Shown: positions 12,273 to 22,762 of the stretch, in pieces | Layout: each line of letters begins with the position of its first letter | Position numbering within the stretch: position 1 is the first letter of the stretch | Assembly (NCBI GenBank): GCA_029448655.1 | Contig: JACCLO010000017.1 | Location: 620,001 to 684,000, forward strand | DNA: 64,000 nucleotides | Direction: 5' to 3' | From: Wolfiporia cocos | Lineage: Eukaryota; Basidiomycota; Agaricomycetes; Polyporales; Phaeolaceae | Notes under the pieces: model-generated | What the model was told of the DNA's origin: nothing | Seen by the model: the letters and a program-made list of their open reading frames with translations, nothing else | The model's database searches: none | Made by a program: the position numbers and the translations under genes

Positions 12273-12511
12273 GATCAATGAGGACTGAAATATAATTTGT
12301 AGGATCAATGAGGACTGAAATACTATTTTCAAGCTTAATGAGGACCGACATGTTATTTGCAGGATCCATGAGGACTGAAATATTATTTGCAGGATCAATG
12401 AGGACCGGAATATTAGTTGCAGGATCATAGAGGACTGAAATGTTATTTCACAGGATTAAAGAAGATGTACATATTCACTGCAGGACTAATGAGCACAACA
12501 GTACTAATGGC
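12272..12511. repeat. 30-bp tandem repeat, 6 good plus 2 decayed units
   Basis: Units start at about 12272, 12302, 12332, 12361, 12391 and 12421, each close to AGGATCAATGAGGACTGAAA followed by a TATTATTTGC-like end. Two more diverged units follow. The period is a multiple of three, so the minus strand reads as a peptide repeat of the type VLIDPxxxIS for up to 98 codons. This is judged a minisatellite, not a gene, because no start context or further motif is present. Confidence 0.75.
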
Positions 12512-14918
12512 AGTCACAAGAGGCATGGTCTAAGCATAGATCCTCAGAGAGCACACTAAACAGGAAGTCATGGATACATGTACTACAGGTTACAACCACC
12601 GTAAGGATAGAAGCAAGGAGAACATCGATGGCGGCACCCTGTTAAGTACAGGTGATGGTACAGGATTGGCTACTACCCATTATAAAGCACATGAAGCTGA
12701 GTGCACGTACTAGTGTGGGAGGTGTCTGGGTATCTGAGTGTGACCTCCCGTCCAATTTAGTAAGTCCCTTCCTTGATCGGGAAATGCTGGCTTTTGTCAC
12801 TGTCGACGTGTCCAATCTTCTCTCTCCTTCAATCTATGTGGCATCCTCTCGAAGTTGACGCGTCCGCCGCTCTCTCTCTCCCTCATCTCTCTTTCTCCTT
12901 CCCCTCTTGGCACCATGCATTGTGATCATTACTTGCGGCCCTGCTCGCTGGGTGCGCAGTATGCCTATTCCTTTCTCCCTCCAGTGCATGCCCTACTAAC
13001 CCTACTGCTGTTAAGCTTCTTGTCATGACAGGCACACAGTGCTGGACTGTCACAAGCCAATTTCAAAGCCTAGTAGAACACGCTAGGTTGACACCCCATT
13101 CACGCCGTACGCACGCTACAGCACTCTATCCGAGCCCAGCTGGAATCCCACGGCAACGCTAGTAGGAGCCCTCCGCTATACAGACCACTACGGGCACTAG
13201 CAGGCCACCAGCAGTCTAACCCTAAGCTCAGTCCAAGTCCCGGCAGCAAGACATACGCTGCCTAGTCCCTAAACCCCGGAGTCACGAGCCGACCCCTAGA
13301 GTCCAACAGGCTACGATAGCACGACGGTACGCCTTGTACAACCTCAGGCTAAACCACCATCGCACACTACGCTATACACCAACTAGGGGCCCAGTCTACA
13401 CTCACACGTGACCCAGAACATTAAACCTAACACCTCGTGTCCCTACCGCACGGACACTCCCCATTACAGGCACTAGACCTTAGTCTACGAGTCTACGTTA
13501 CGCTTCCCTCCAGTACCGCAACCTCTGGGAACCCGGGCCGTGAACGATCGACCCTCAGTACCGTAACCTCGGGAACCGAGGCCGCTGATGCGTCCTCTGA
13601 CCACAACCTGCATAGACTCCTGCCCGTGGGACGGCAGACCCTGATTGACGAACCGTAGCAATCACCACCGCCATTACTGGCATGTACACGACCAACGAGG
13701 AACACCGGTCATAGACTCGATCGCGGCAGTCCACGCCCGATCACGGACTTAGAACCCCGCCATTACCGGCGCACCCACGATCGACGAGAACCACTGATCG
13801 AACCCGATAGATTGGCTACTCTACTGATCCGCCCCTTATACGCTACGTCACCATGGACATCTTCGCATATCCCCGCGCTCCGATGCCATTACCGGCCCGT
13901 AGCTCATAGCCAGTTAGATACCAGTACGTAGATGCCCCAGAGCCCCCGTACACATGTACAAACAGTTTAGGAGTATATATGCCAGACAGTCTTGAGCGTA
14001 AACCTCAGACTTGTCTTGGCCTTTGACGGCTAGTGTTCCCGGGACCAGGAAGGCGCCTTTGAGCGAGCCCCCTTCCCCCGGTTGAGTGCTAGTTTGTTGC
14101 GTGTGTCATGGACAGTGCCCACCTCTGCACTCCTTTGGGTACTCCTCACCCTCACTTCCTGATATCTGGTGTGTCTACTGTCATATTTTCTCCCTTTCCA
14201 TGCGCATATATGCACTTTCCTGCACCTGAGTCCATTCTTATGTAGGATTTCGGTCGCATTAGGCTGCGGCTGCACCCTACTGCCCGCCAGGAACCCCACT
14301 ACAGTGTGGTGGGTTCTGGCTACAAATGCATGCCAGTACGTACATAGTATCCTCGACTTTATACTAACCCCGGCCACCATACTACAACCGGTCCCGCCAT
14401 ACCCGGATCTGGCCTATCCACCCCTATTCTACCAGGGGCACCACACTGTGGTGGTGAGATCACACCCTTGCGCTGTGCCCGACGCGCATGCACTTCCAAC
14501 ATCTTACACTTGCACTCGTTGCAAATGTGGTGTGTGCCCTGTGTGGGGTCTCCTCCACCCATCGTTTATAGGGCATGTTGTGACTGTGCTCATGTGTGTC
14601 CTTTCCTTCCCTTCCTGCTTATAGTGACTCATGGCTGACGTGCTGTGTACAGTGATAGTGAGCTCTGCATGAGGGACACACTCACTATGGCGGCAGCGTA
14701 TGGTGTCCACACCACACCCATGGCGGACGTTCATGCTTACTAAGAGGTCGCCGCCGCATGCGCTGCATGTGGGAGTGGAGGCCGGAGACTACTACTCTGT
14801 GGTGGATCTTTCGTAGTCTCTTCTGTGACTAGCTGGCTCTACTAACATGAATAAAATTTTTATTGCCACTGTACTGTGTGTATTAATATATTCCAAGAGC
14901 TGCATTTCTGGAACTGGT
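12512..14918. other. Repeat-island DNA without recognisable genes
   Basis: No coding region can be supported. 13080-13960 is an odd GC-moderate tract with many short partial repeats, including the 12-mer GCCATTAC(T/C)GGC at 13670, 13759 and 13885. ORFs at 13437-13658 (+), 14030-14380 (-) and 14169-14624 (+) are low-complexity and lack motifs. Confidence 0.4.
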
Positions 14919-14929
14919 GCCCTAGAGCT

Positions 14930-15018
14930 AGTGATGTGCAAAGCACGGCTCGGCTCAAAGCCCGGGGCTTGGACCCGGCTTTGAAGGGCTCAGGCTCAGC
15001 GGAATGTCAAGCCGGGCC
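14930..15018. repeat. Short GGCTCGGCTC-rich dispersed-repeat fragment
   Basis: Begins with TAGTGATGTGCAAAGC and is built of GGCTCGG / AAAGCCCGGGG / CCCGGCTT words that partly pair with one another. It abuts the left LTR directly. It resembles a small non-autonomous repeat, but the window holds no second full copy to define its ends. CCTAGAGC just before it recurs immediately after the right LTR at 23470. Confidence 0.35.
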
Positions 15019-15726
15019 TGTTATGGGTCGAATACCCGTTCGTATATTCGAATCACGAATATAGATCGTTCTTCTGCACGTAGGCACGTCGCCGTATGCA
15101 AGGCAAATACTCGTTAGATGCCTTCGGGTCCTAAGTGAAGTCCTTAGGAGATCGGTTAATATCCAATACACGTTAGAGGATATAATCTGTTCAAGTGCGA
15201 GTCGAATAGAATATAAGACTCGCCTAAGTCCGAGAAGTCAGTGTGCACTTCGAGGACTTAGTTGTTCGATTGCTCGAGTGAGAAATACTGAGCGTAGTTT
15301 CCTACGTTTGAGAACGAGTATAAGACTTCTTGTTTATACAACAAGGTCGAGCTGAAGAGCCTCGTCGGTAAGTACATGAGTTTTTATACTACGCTAGGTT
15401 TCAGGGGTCAAGTCTGTCCCAGATGCCACAGATACTATCTACGCTATAGTCCCAAACGTCTGATAAGTATGGAGTGATATATCTGAGACAATAGATAGGA
15501 ATGATGGCAGTTGAACGCCATCTATCAGCTAATAAACGATGAACATGAAACGGTGGCAGGGTTGGATCTGCCAAAGATGAAACGAGCCCTATAGACTAGT
15601 ACAACTGGGGATGCGCCCAGTAAGAGCACGAGTAGCCAGGGGGGTTGGTTGCGCAACAAGTCCCTGTACCGTATTCGCCCGGTGGTGAGTTCTGTCGATA
15701 TTCGAAAAATCAAAATAACCGTAACA
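15019..15726 (-). repeat. 3' LTR of the gypsy element (left copy)
   Basis: 708 bp, TG...CA ends when read on either strand. On the minus strand a TATAAAAA box lies at 15388-15381 and the word AGCTCGACCTT at 15353-15343, 35 nt further on. That is the expected distance to a transcription start. Nearly identical to 22763-23469. Confidence 0.93.
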
Positions 15727-15742
15727 TCAGCCCCTCCCTAGG
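15727..15742 (-). other. Polypurine tract of the gypsy element
   Basis: On the minus strand the bases just before the 3' LTR read AGGGAGGGGCTGA, a purine-rich stretch in the place where plus-strand DNA synthesis is primed in LTR elements. Assigned by position and composition. Confidence 0.6.
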
Positions 15743-18485
15743 CATTCGTCGGCCTCGACGAATTTTCCGAGTTCCCCTCTTCAGAGTGCCTCGGCCTCCT
15801 GTTCGTTGTAGATGTCGCCGTTCCCGCTGAGGGACGGGGTTGTAGGAGTTCGCCATACGAAGTGTTGGCGGCATTCATTCTGTCGATGACCTGGTTGATT
15901 GAGCCCACAAGCTCTGCAAATATAATCGGGGCAGTCGAGGATCCAGTGGTTAGCGGAACCACATTGTCGACACGGCTGCTCGGGTGAGGGCCTCGCTGGT
16001 ACCCGTAGGGAAGGGATATCGCAGAGGTATTCGTTATGTTGGTACCTCCAGTGGTGTGCGGCTCGGTGGAGGTTTCGTGCGGCCCATGTGGGTAGGGAGG
16101 CGGTGTCTCGTTCGTGCTCCCTCGCACCTCGCTCAAACTCCTCGCGGGTAATACTCTGCACCGAAGGAGATCGTCGAATAGGCGGCGTGCTATTCGCTCT
16201 TCGCTGTCTCGCTGGGGCAGCCCTAGGGCTCTCCTGGCGTGCTGGTGGTTCACGTCGCCTGTCGCTTCCCACACCAGGAATACGTGGCGCCGGGTCTCTA
16301 ACTCCTGTTTGGCGGGCCCTCTGAGTCTCGGTAGGCAGTGGAAATAGTACTCGATTGCGTTCCATAAAATTAAACGGCCCTGCAACTCGGCGTTGTTTGT
16401 CGGTGGTGAAAAAGCGGGCGGGTCGTGGTACATATTCGGGTCGGTCGGGAGCAACGTGCTCGCGATCCTCGAAGTCGTTGAGCGCGTGTCGTAGTCGGGC
16501 CGTCGTAGTGGCGGCCAATCGGTCGATAAGTCTGTCGGTGAGTAGCTCGAGTCCCTCTCTCTGCGCTCTGATCTGCCCCTCCATTCGGACGAGGTCCTCG
16601 GTGATGTTCTGGTATGAGCTGTAAATGTGGGTGAGGTCCTGCGCGATGTCGAAGAGGGCCGTCCAGCCATCGGCTCGGCCAGCAAAAGGTCCCTCGGCCC
16701 TGTACCAGAGGAGGGCGTGTCTAATCTGTAGGTGCTGAGGGGAGTACCTCCTCGGTGGCGTACCTCTCGGCCGACCTTCTCGACGGTCTGCGTCACCGGG
16801 AGTCGTGGTGCGACGGGGGAGCTGATGGCGAGTCGTCGACATACTATTACTGTTCGGCTTTCGAGTGTTGGGGTTGTTCTGACTCGCATCCGGTGGTAGC
16901 TTTTTATCAGCTCCTTGGAATGCTCCAAGTTCACCTCGTCTTCCCATGAGTTGTCGGCCGTGGCATAGCCTTTCCACTTGACGAAGTATTGATGCTTCTT
17001 TCCTCGCCATCTGTCAGCCAAGATAGTTTCGACTTCATATTCCTCCTGCCCCTTAATGATATCCGGTGGCGGCCGTAGGTAATTGGGTCCGTGCACCCTT
17101 GTTTCTTTGAATGGTTTTAGTAGGGCAGCGTGGAATACCGGATGAATTTTCCAGCTCGCCGGTAACTGCAACCGGTATGTCGTGGGTCCCATCTTTTCTG
17201 TGATGGTGAAGGGTCCTTCTCTTTTTGGTGCCAGTTTGTTTAATTTGTAGGAGATCGTTAGGTTCTTGGCATCGAGCCAGACCTTGTCCCCTTTCTCAAG
17301 CTTTGGCAGTTCCCTAAGAAACCGCCCTGCCATTCTTTTCTGGGCTAATTCATGCGCGATGAATGCCATCTTTTGCGCCTCTTTGACCTTCTTGATCCTG
17401 TCGACAGCTGCCGGGACGTTCCCTACTCTGTCATAGTCTGGGAATCCTCTCGGGACATATCCTAGGATTATTTCAAGTGGCGCTGGCCGGTTTTCGGTCC
17501 GTCTGGTGTTGTGCGCAAATTCGACGTCAGGCAGTCGTTGTACCCATTGGAAAGGGTCGTTCATGCAATAGATACGAAGGTATACTTCGATCTGTTGGTT
17601 CATCCTTTCCGTTTGTCCGTCTGTCTGGGGATGGTATGCTGTACTCATCGCTGACTCCGTTCCCTGCAGCTTGCATAATTCCCTGAATAGTTTTGATGCG
17701 AATTGTGGTCCCCTGTCCGAGATGATTTTTCGGGGGATGCCGTACTGTGAATATATCTTTCGATGGAATATTTCTGCGGCCCCTTCGCTTGTAATTGTTT
17801 TGTCGCATGGGGTGAGAGAGATGGCCTTGGATAGGCCATGGTCGACAATCACCATCATGGAGTCATACTTTCCGACTCTTGGCAGGTCGGTGACAAAATC
17901 AACCGAGCACTGTGAGAAGGGGAGGGCGTCTTTCCGTGTCGGTATTGGTTGCAAAGGGGGTTTTAGCGGATTCCTATCAGGTTTCATCTGTTGACAGATT
18001 GCACAGCCCCGGACGTATTCCGCTATCATTGTTCTCATGTCAGGCCACCAAAAGTGGGTCGTAACCTGTACTGTTGTACCCCAGATCCCAGGGTGTCCGG
18101 CCGGGATCGTGTCGTGGTATTTTGAGATGACGTCCCGTCGAAGGTCCTCGTCTTTTGGCACGTACATCCTGCCCCTGTAGAGCAGTATTCCATCCGTTTG
18201 TTGCCATTCATCTGCGGTGGTTTTCGCGGGGAATTCGCCTGTGCCCCCTAGAGCACGGATCGCCTGTTCCGCAGATTCATCTCGATCGTTGGCGTTCTTG
18301 ATTCGATCAATGATCGGGATCTGGATTGCATGGACGATGAGTTCGTCTGGAATCATGGTGATTCCCTCGTTGTCCTCGTTGCTTTCGTCCAGGTGGTACA
18401 ACCTGGAAGTGTGTCGGCCATGACTAGTTTCCTTCCGGGGACGTGCTGCAATTTCAGGTCGAACTGTGAAAGGAATAGATGCCAT
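15738..18485 (-). CDS. Integrase and chromodomain part of gypsy pol
   Basis: Integrase frame of the retroelement. Clear parts: the zinc HHCC region (H..H, then CAICQQ), the catalytic core with DFVTDLP, then SDRGPQF, then the Glu in QTDGQTERM, and a chromodomain ([20 protein letters not shown], then KGY) near 16900-17060, which targets such elements to heterochromatin. The first ~25 codons (before SRLYHLD) are out-of-frame sequence upstream of a frame break near 18403-18409. There the RNase H frame (18353-20788) and this frame are offset by one base, and loss of a single base would explain it. After the chromodomain the frame stays open for more than 300 codons of low-complexity Ser/Thr/Pro-rich sequence, overlapping the extra ORF. 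That tail may not be translated as such. Confidence 0.85.
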   Translation of the reverse strand: MASIPFTVRPEIAARPRKETSHGRHTSRLYHLDESNEDNEGITMIPDELIVHAIQIPIIDRIKNANDRDESAEQAIRALGGTGEFPAKTTADEWQQTDGILLYRGRMYVPKDEDLRRDVISKYHDTIPAGHPGIWGTTVQVTTHFWWPDMRTMIAEYVRGCAICQQMKPDRNPLKPPLQPIPTRKDALPFSQCSVDFVTDLPRVGKYDSMMVIVDHGLSKAISLTPCDKTITSEGAAEIFHRKIYSQYGIPRKIISDRGPQFASKLFRELCKLQGTESAMSTAYHPQTDGQTERMNQQIEVYLRIYCMNDPFQWVQRLPDVEFAHNTRRTENRPAPLEIILGYVPRGFPDYDRVGNVPAAVDRIKKVKEAQKMAFIAHELAQKRMAGRFLRELPKLEKGDKVWLDAKNLTISYKLNKLAPKREGPFTITEKMGPTTYRLQLPASWKIHPVFHAALLKPFKETRVHGPNYLRPPPDIIKGQEEYEVETILADRWRGKKHQYFVKWKGYATADNSWEDEVNLEHSKELIKSYHRMRVRTTPTLESRTVIVCRRLAISSPVAPRLPVTQTVEKVGREVRHRGGTPLSTYRLDTPSSGTGPRDLLLAEPMAGRPSSTSRRTSPTFTAHTRTSPRTSSEWRGRSERRERDSSYSPTDLSTDWPPLRRPDYDTRSTTSRIASTLLPTDPNMYHDPPAFSPPTNNAELQGRLILWNAIEYYFHCLPRLRGPAKQELETRRHVFLVWEATGDVNHQHARRALGLPQRDSEERIARRLFDDLLRCRVLPARSLSEVRGSTNETPPPYPHGPHETSTEPHTTGGTNITNTSAISLPYGYQRGPHPSSRVDNVVPLTTGSSTAPIIFAELVGSINQVIDRMNAANTSYGELLQPRPSAGTATSTTNRRPRHSEEGNSENSSRPTNA
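15781..16842 (-). CDS. Extra ORF of the gypsy element with zinc knuckles
   Basis: Lies in a different frame from the integrase and overlaps its tail completely. The frame is open from 17010; the first Met after the chromodomain is at 16842 (MSTTRHQL), giving 353 aa. The middle is predicted helical and charged (region [20 protein letters not shown]). Near the C-terminus sit two zinc knuckles: a canonical CX2CX4HX4C ([14 protein letters not shown]) followed by CX2CX6HX4C ([16 protein letters not shown]). Knuckles of this kind bind RNA in Gag proteins, so a nucleic-acid-binding accessory product is inferred. How it would be expressed is unknown: it could need a frameshift, reinitiation or a spliced RNA. 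GC-rich DNA may keep one of the two overlapping frames open by chance, but the paired knuckles argue for this one. Confidence 0.55.
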   Translation of the reverse strand: MSTTRHQLPRRTTTPGDADRREGRPRGTPPRRYSPQHLQIRHALLWYRAEGPFAGRADGWTALFDIAQDLTHIYSSYQNITEDLVRMEGQIRAQREGLELLTDRLIDRLAATTTARLRHALNDFEDREHVAPDRPEYVPRPARFFTTDKQRRVAGPFNFMERNRVLFPLPTETQRARQTGVRDPAPRIPGVGSDRRREPPARQESPRAAPARQRRANSTPPIRRSPSVQSITREEFERGAREHERDTASLPTWAARNLHRAAHHWRYQHNEYLCDIPSLRVPARPSPEQPCRQCGSANHWILDCPDYICRACGLNQPGHRQNECRQHFVWRTPTTPSLSGNGDIYNEQEAEAL

Positions 18486-20788
18486 CTCGCTTGTCGCCGA
18501 TTTAGGCGCTGTGCGCTTCTCCAGTACGTCAGGTTCTGATGATCACTTTGGATCAAGATCCGATGCGGTGCTCCTTCCAATAGGTGCCGCCATTCTTCTA
18601 ATGCTCGGACTATTCCGAGTAGTTCGCGATCGTAGATTTCGTAGTTCCGTTCTGTTGATGTCAGGGATTGTGAGAGATATCCCACCGACCATTCGTGCCC
18701 TGTTTCATCTGTTTGTTTCAGCACTGCTCCTGTGGCGAACTGAGATGCATCTGTTTCGAGGATGAATGGTTTCTCCTTGTCTGGTGTTCCTAACGCGGGC
18801 GCCGTCATGAATGCCTGCTTCATGAAGTCGAATGCTCTCTGTTCTTTGTCCGTCCACTGGAACCCCGTTCCTGTGACCGTTTTTGTGAGGTCTACCAGGG
18901 GTCGTGCGTGCGTTGAGTAGTGGTCGATGAATTTTCGATAGAAGTTCGCAAACCCTAGGAAGGATCTGACTTCCTTGAGATTCCGGGGAGTCGGCCATTC
19001 TTTAATCCCATTGAGTTTCGCTGGGTCCATCTGGATGTTCCCTGGGGTGATGACCAGCCCTAGGAACTCAACTCGGTCGACGCCGAAGGCGCATTTCTCG
19101 GGTTTCACAAAGAGGTGGTTGTCCACTAATTTCTGAAGGATCCGTCGTTCCCGTTCTTTGTGTGTTTTCTCATCTTCTGAGAAAATGAGGATGTCGTCCA
19201 TATAAACAAGCACCCATCCTTCGAGGATTTCTTCTTTCAGGATTTCATTCATCATTGCCTGGAAGGTCCCGGGTGCATTGCACAATCCGAAAAACATAAC
19301 TGTGGGCTCGTACAATCCTCGGTTTGTTTTGAAAGCTGCTTTCCATTCGTCTCCCTTCTTGATCCGCACGTTGTTGTATCCCGCTCTAAGGTCCATTTTT
19401 GTGAAGATCTTTGCTCCTTTTAGCTTTTCCAGGAGCTCTGAGATCAGTGGCAAGGGATAGACGTTCTTTATCGTCCCTTCGTTCAGATATCGATAATCTT
19501 GACAGGGTCGTAGGCCGCTGTCTTTCTTTGGAACGAAAAAGAATGGTGACGCCATCGGGGATTTTGAAGGGACTATGAATCCCTTGGCCAAGTTTTCCTT
19601 TAGGAATTCGTCCAGCGCTTGTTGCTCTTTAGGCGAGAGTGCATAGACTTTGCAGTCTTTTGGCACAAAATCGGGTTTTAATTCGATTGCGTGGTCCCAT
19701 GGTCTCGACGGGGGGAACGCTGCTGCGGACTCCTTGTTGAGCACCTTGGCGAAGTCCAGTAGGTGTTTCGGGACCATTTCTTCAATCGTCCGTTCTGGTT
19801 TGGGGGTTTTCTGCGCGAATTCTTGGGATTTCGTTAATGCTTTTCTGACAGCATTAATGATCTGTATCTTTGTTCGGAACTTCTTTCGCGTCTCCCCTTT
19901 CTTTCCTATGATCCTAGGGTTATCTTTTGCAAAGCGTCGGATCGCTTCGTACTCCCCGGGAGTATAGAGCCGCTGCGCTGTTTCTTCTGGCTGGTCTGTG
20001 GATCCAAACCCTTTCTCCCCTCGTTCTGTTTCATCTAGGTCTTCGACCTCTATAATGTCGGGGGTGAGGTGCCGTTCGAAAATTATCTGGGCTATTCGCA
20101 TGCCCGGGATAATCCTATGTGCCTTGTCTGAGTAGTTGAAGACAATGGCTCCGACGTCTCCTCGGTAGTCCGAGTCTATGACTCCGGCTTGTACTACCAA
20201 TCCGTGTCTGAGGGTGTTGCCTGATCGTCCGGCCAGCCTTCCATACGATCCCTTCGGGATCTTCATTTTTACTCCTGTGGAGACGAGTTTCCATCCTCCG
20301 GCGGGAATCTCGGTTTCTTCTGCAGCGTAAAGGTCGTACCCTGCAGCTTCTTGGGTCCCCCTTGTTGGAATTTTCCCTTCTGGGGCAACTACCATCTCTA
20401 CCGTATCCATTCGGATCGTGGTTTCCTGTTTCTTTTCTTCTGCCCCTAGTATTGATCGTACATCGACTGTTTGGTCCTTCCAGTCGATTGTGGGGTTTTC
20501 GTCTTTTAGCCATCCATACCCTAGAATCATATTCTCTGTTCCGATTGATCCTACCAGGAATCGGACTTTTCGCGTTTTCTGGGTCTTTGGATATCGTAGT
20601 AGTATGGTGGCTTCTCGGTCTATTCGCCCATCTTTGTTTTCTGTTCCGTCAACATTTTTGACGATGATTGGGTTCTTCAAGGGTTGCATGGGCACCTTGT
20701 ATTTTTCTACCACTCTGCTGTGGATCAGGTTCGACATTGCTCCTGAGTCGATTAGTGCATTGCACTTCACGGGTTTTGCCAGCGTCAT
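18353..20788 (-). CDS. Gypsy pol: protease, dUTPase, reverse transcriptase, RNase H
   Basis: 811-codon frame. The aspartic protease motif [10 protein letters not shown] is at residues 11-20. A dUTPase domain at about 140-265 carries all five family motifs: [34 protein letters not shown] and a variant fifth motif [10 protein letters not shown]. The reverse transcriptase follows from ~400, with YMDD at 529-532 and the [11 protein letters not shown] and [11 protein letters not shown] blocks. The RNase H has [12 protein letters not shown] and SDHQNL. The listed start is the first Met; the frame is actually closed upstream by a TGA at 20812-20810, and codons before that TGA continue in the same frame into the end of gag. 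This suggests that the original gag-pol junction overlapped and that the TGA is a lesion. The C-terminal residues after MADTL are out of frame. Confidence 0.88.
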   Translation of the reverse strand: MTLAKPVKCNALIDSGAMSNLIHSRVVEKYKVPMQPLKNPIIVKNVDGTENKDGRIDREATILLRYPKTQKTRKVRFLVGSIGTENMILGYGWLKDENPTIDWKDQTVDVRSILGAEEKKQETTIRMDTVEMVVAPEGKIPTRGTQEAAGYDLYAAEETEIPAGGWKLVSTGVKMKIPKGSYGRLAGRSGNTLRHGLVVQAGVIDSDYRGDVGAIVFNYSDKAHRIIPGMRIAQIIFERHLTPDIIEVEDLDETERGEKGFGSTDQPEETAQRLYTPGEYEAIRRFAKDNPRIIGKKGETRKKFRTKIQIINAVRKALTKSQEFAQKTPKPERTIEEMVPKHLLDFAKVLNKESAAAFPPSRPWDHAIELKPDFVPKDCKVYALSPKEQQALDEFLKENLAKGFIVPSKSPMASPFFFVPKKDSGLRPCQDYRYLNEGTIKNVYPLPLISELLEKLKGAKIFTKMDLRAGYNNVRIKKGDEWKAAFKTNRGLYEPTVMFFGLCNAPGTFQAMMNEILKEEILEGWVLVYMDDILIFSEDEKTHKERERRILQKLVDNHLFVKPEKCAFGVDRVEFLGLVITPGNIQMDPAKLNGIKEWPTPRNLKEVRSFLGFANFYRKFIDHYSTHARPLVDLTKTVTGTGFQWTDKEQRAFDFMKQAFMTAPALGTPDKEKPFILETDASQFATGAVLKQTDETGHEWSVGYLSQSLTSTERNYEIYDRELLGIVRALEEWRHLLEGAPHRILIQSDHQNLTYWRSAQRLNRRQARWHLFLSQFDLKLQHVPGRKLVMADTLPGCTTWTKATRTTRESP

Positions 20789-20877
20789 GATTACCGGGAT
20801 GAAGAGGGATCAATTTTTCTCGAACGAGGTAATTACATGCGCTGCTTTCTCGGAGGGTAAGACCATGGGCTCCCCTC

Positions 20878-22716
20878 CTAGGCAAAATCCTGTTCTTCTA
20901 CGAGCCGTGCTAGGAGCTCGGGGTTCTTGGCTTTCAGGGCCCTAATTGCTGTGACCGCTCTGTTAGCGGTGATGTATTCAGTCTCTTCCTCAGAGACTTC
21001 TTCAATGCGAGCTTCTTGCTCGGCTTCTTCTTCTTCAGTTTTTTGAGTAGTCCGCCTAGGGCGGGCTGGCTTTCTTGGCCTCTTCGGGCAGTCTCGCGAC
21101 ATATGCCCTGGCTGATGACAGGTGAAACATTTTCCCTTCTTGATGTGATCGTCCCTTTCCTGGGTGGTCATTCGATCTACATCCATTGCATTCGGATCTT
21201 TTGGTGCGGTTGTCTGTGGAGCACTAGTGCGTCCGTTATTCTGGTTCAAGGCTTGCCAAGCCTTTTTCTTGACAAACGGTTTATCCCGTTTCAAGAATAT
21301 CTTGTACGTATTTTCATAGTACGAGGCAGCGGACTGCCATTCATCAATGGTCGCTGGTAGCGGCCGAACACCGATGATGTATCGGGTCGTATGTTCGGGT
21401 AACCCTTTCTCGAATAGGGTTATGAGCAGCGCGTTTCCGTCCGCGCTGTATCGATTGTACTGGGCCTTCCCGGCCAAGTTATTGAATTCGGTGATGTAGT
21501 CATCGATGTCTTTTCTGTCCTGGGTTACGTCCAGGATTTTCTTCCGCGCCTTCTGTACTTCTTCGATGGCTCCGAAGGCTTTTTGGAAGTCTGCGTCAAA
21601 CTGTGCAAGACTAGGCGGGAAGAATCGTTTCGTCTGGGGGTTTGTATAAACCCGATGATAGTTCTGTTTCCATTGGCCCGTTTTCCCCTTGTTCGAAATA
21701 TAAGAGAGGATAAAGATCACTCTCTGAACGTCGTTCTGGAATGACGTTTCGTACATCGTAAACCAGGAATTGCACTGGTTTATGAAGTTCTGCATGTCGG
21801 ATCGTTCCCCATCGAATACATCTGGGGGATTGATCTTTATCATCGATGGTCGGTAATACGGGTTCTGCGCCGGAGGCTGAGGCTGCGGTGCATTCGGTGG
21901 TGGAGGTCCTCCTCCTCCTGGGTATCCTCCACCCGGGTTTCCTGGGTTTCCTCCAGGGTTCCCTGGGTTTCCTCCTCCAGGGTTTCCTCCTCCGGGGTTC
22001 GCGGGGGTTCCTCCTCCGAGTCCTCCAGGAGGGGGGGCATTCCCTCCTCCGAGTCCGAAGTTTCCTCCCAGTCCTCCTCCGCTTGTACCTGCGGAGGTTC
22101 GTCCAAATAGGCCTGAAGGCCATGTTCCTGGGTTTGTCGTTCCCATTCCTCCGCTTGGGCTAGTCCAAGACGGATTTCCTCCGCTACCCATTCCGGGTGC
22201 GTTCTGTGGGGGGTTTCCAAAGAGGTCTGTTCCTCCAGCCATAGGCCCAATCCCACTCTGCGCAAAAGCAGATACAAATCCTGGAGGGTCCTGTCCTCTG
22301 GTCTGGCTGTTATCTGTACCTGTAAAGTTTCCAGGATTTCTCCCATCATCTCCGATGCGCTCAATTCCTGCCATTCCTGTGGCGCCCGAAGGCTGATTCG
22401 TATTTCCATCGGCATCGAAGGTTCTGTTGATGGTTTCGGTTTCGTTTTCGGTCAACGTCGCGGTTGACATCGGAGGGATTTCTCCGAATCGTTCAAACGC
22501 TTCACGTGTTATTTCCCAAGCGGTCGTTCCTGCGGAGGGGTATACTTGTACCCACTTCGATGCCCTATCTTCTCTGGGGATGACAACAATTCCTCCGCGG
22601 TTACGGAAGGCTCCAATGGTGTCAGTCCACTCGTATTGGTTGAGTCTGTAGACTCCCTGAATGTCCTCGGGCAAGAGTTCAATCAGTCGTGCTGGGAATT
22701 CTGGTCCAAATATCAT
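20878..22716 (-). CDS. Gag polyprotein of the gypsy element
   Basis: 612 aa, intact. A long low-complexity stretch built of Gly, Asn and Pro (GGGNPGGGNPGNPGGNPG type) covers about residues 190-285. The capsid-like helical region follows (MQNFINQCNSWFTMYE onward). A single CCHC zinc knuckle (CFTCHQPGHMSRDC) comes near residue 540 with a basic flank, then an acidic C-terminus. It ends in TAG at 20878 and lies in a different frame from pol. Role: virus-like particle shell and RNA packaging. Confidence 0.88.
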   Translation of the reverse strand: MIFGPEFPARLIELLPEDIQGVYRLNQYEWTDTIGAFRNRGGIVVIPREDRASKWVQVYPSAGTTAWEITREAFERFGEIPPMSTATLTENETETINRTFDADGNTNQPSGATGMAGIERIGDDGRNPGNFTGTDNSQTRGQDPPGFVSAFAQSGIGPMAGGTDLFGNPPQNAPGMGSGGNPSWTSPSGGMGTTNPGTWPSGLFGRTSAGTSGGGLGGNFGLGGGNAPPPGGLGGGTPANPGGGNPGGGNPGNPGGNPGNPGGGYPGGGGPPPPNAPQPQPPAQNPYYRPSMIKINPPDVFDGERSDMQNFINQCNSWFTMYETSFQNDVQRVIFILSYISNKGKTGQWKQNYHRVYTNPQTKRFFPPSLAQFDADFQKAFGAIEEVQKARKKILDVTQDRKDIDDYITEFNNLAGKAQYNRYSADGNALLITLFEKGLPEHTTRYIIGVRPLPATIDEWQSAASYYENTYKIFLKRDKPFVKKKAWQALNQNNGRTSAPQTTAPKDPNAMDVDRMTTQERDDHIKKGKCFTCHQPGHMSRDCPKRPRKPARPRRTTQKTEEEEAEQEARIEEVSEEETEYITANRAVTAIRALKAKNPELLARLVEEQDFA

Positions 22717-22750
22717 GTGCCCTTACACCGTGGTAGGTGAGGGTGTGATG

Positions 22751-22761
22751 AGCTCGACCTT
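22751..22761 (-). other. Self-complementary primer-binding site
   Basis: On the minus strand the 11 nt AAGGTCGAGCT start one base after the 5' LTR. The exact complement AGCTCGACCTT occurs inside each LTR (23097-23087 and 15353-15343), 35 nt after a TATAAAAA box, where the transcript should begin. In Tf1/sushi elements the first 11 nt of the RNA fold back on the PBS to prime reverse transcription. No tRNA 3' end match was recognised. Confidence 0.8.
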
Positions 22762-22762
22762 C

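Noticed and set aside
15738..16840. Reading the whole 915-codon integrase frame as one functional protein
   Set aside because: Sequence after the chromodomain is low-complexity and overlaps the zinc-knuckle ORF; the first codons are out of frame. Only the middle is well supported.
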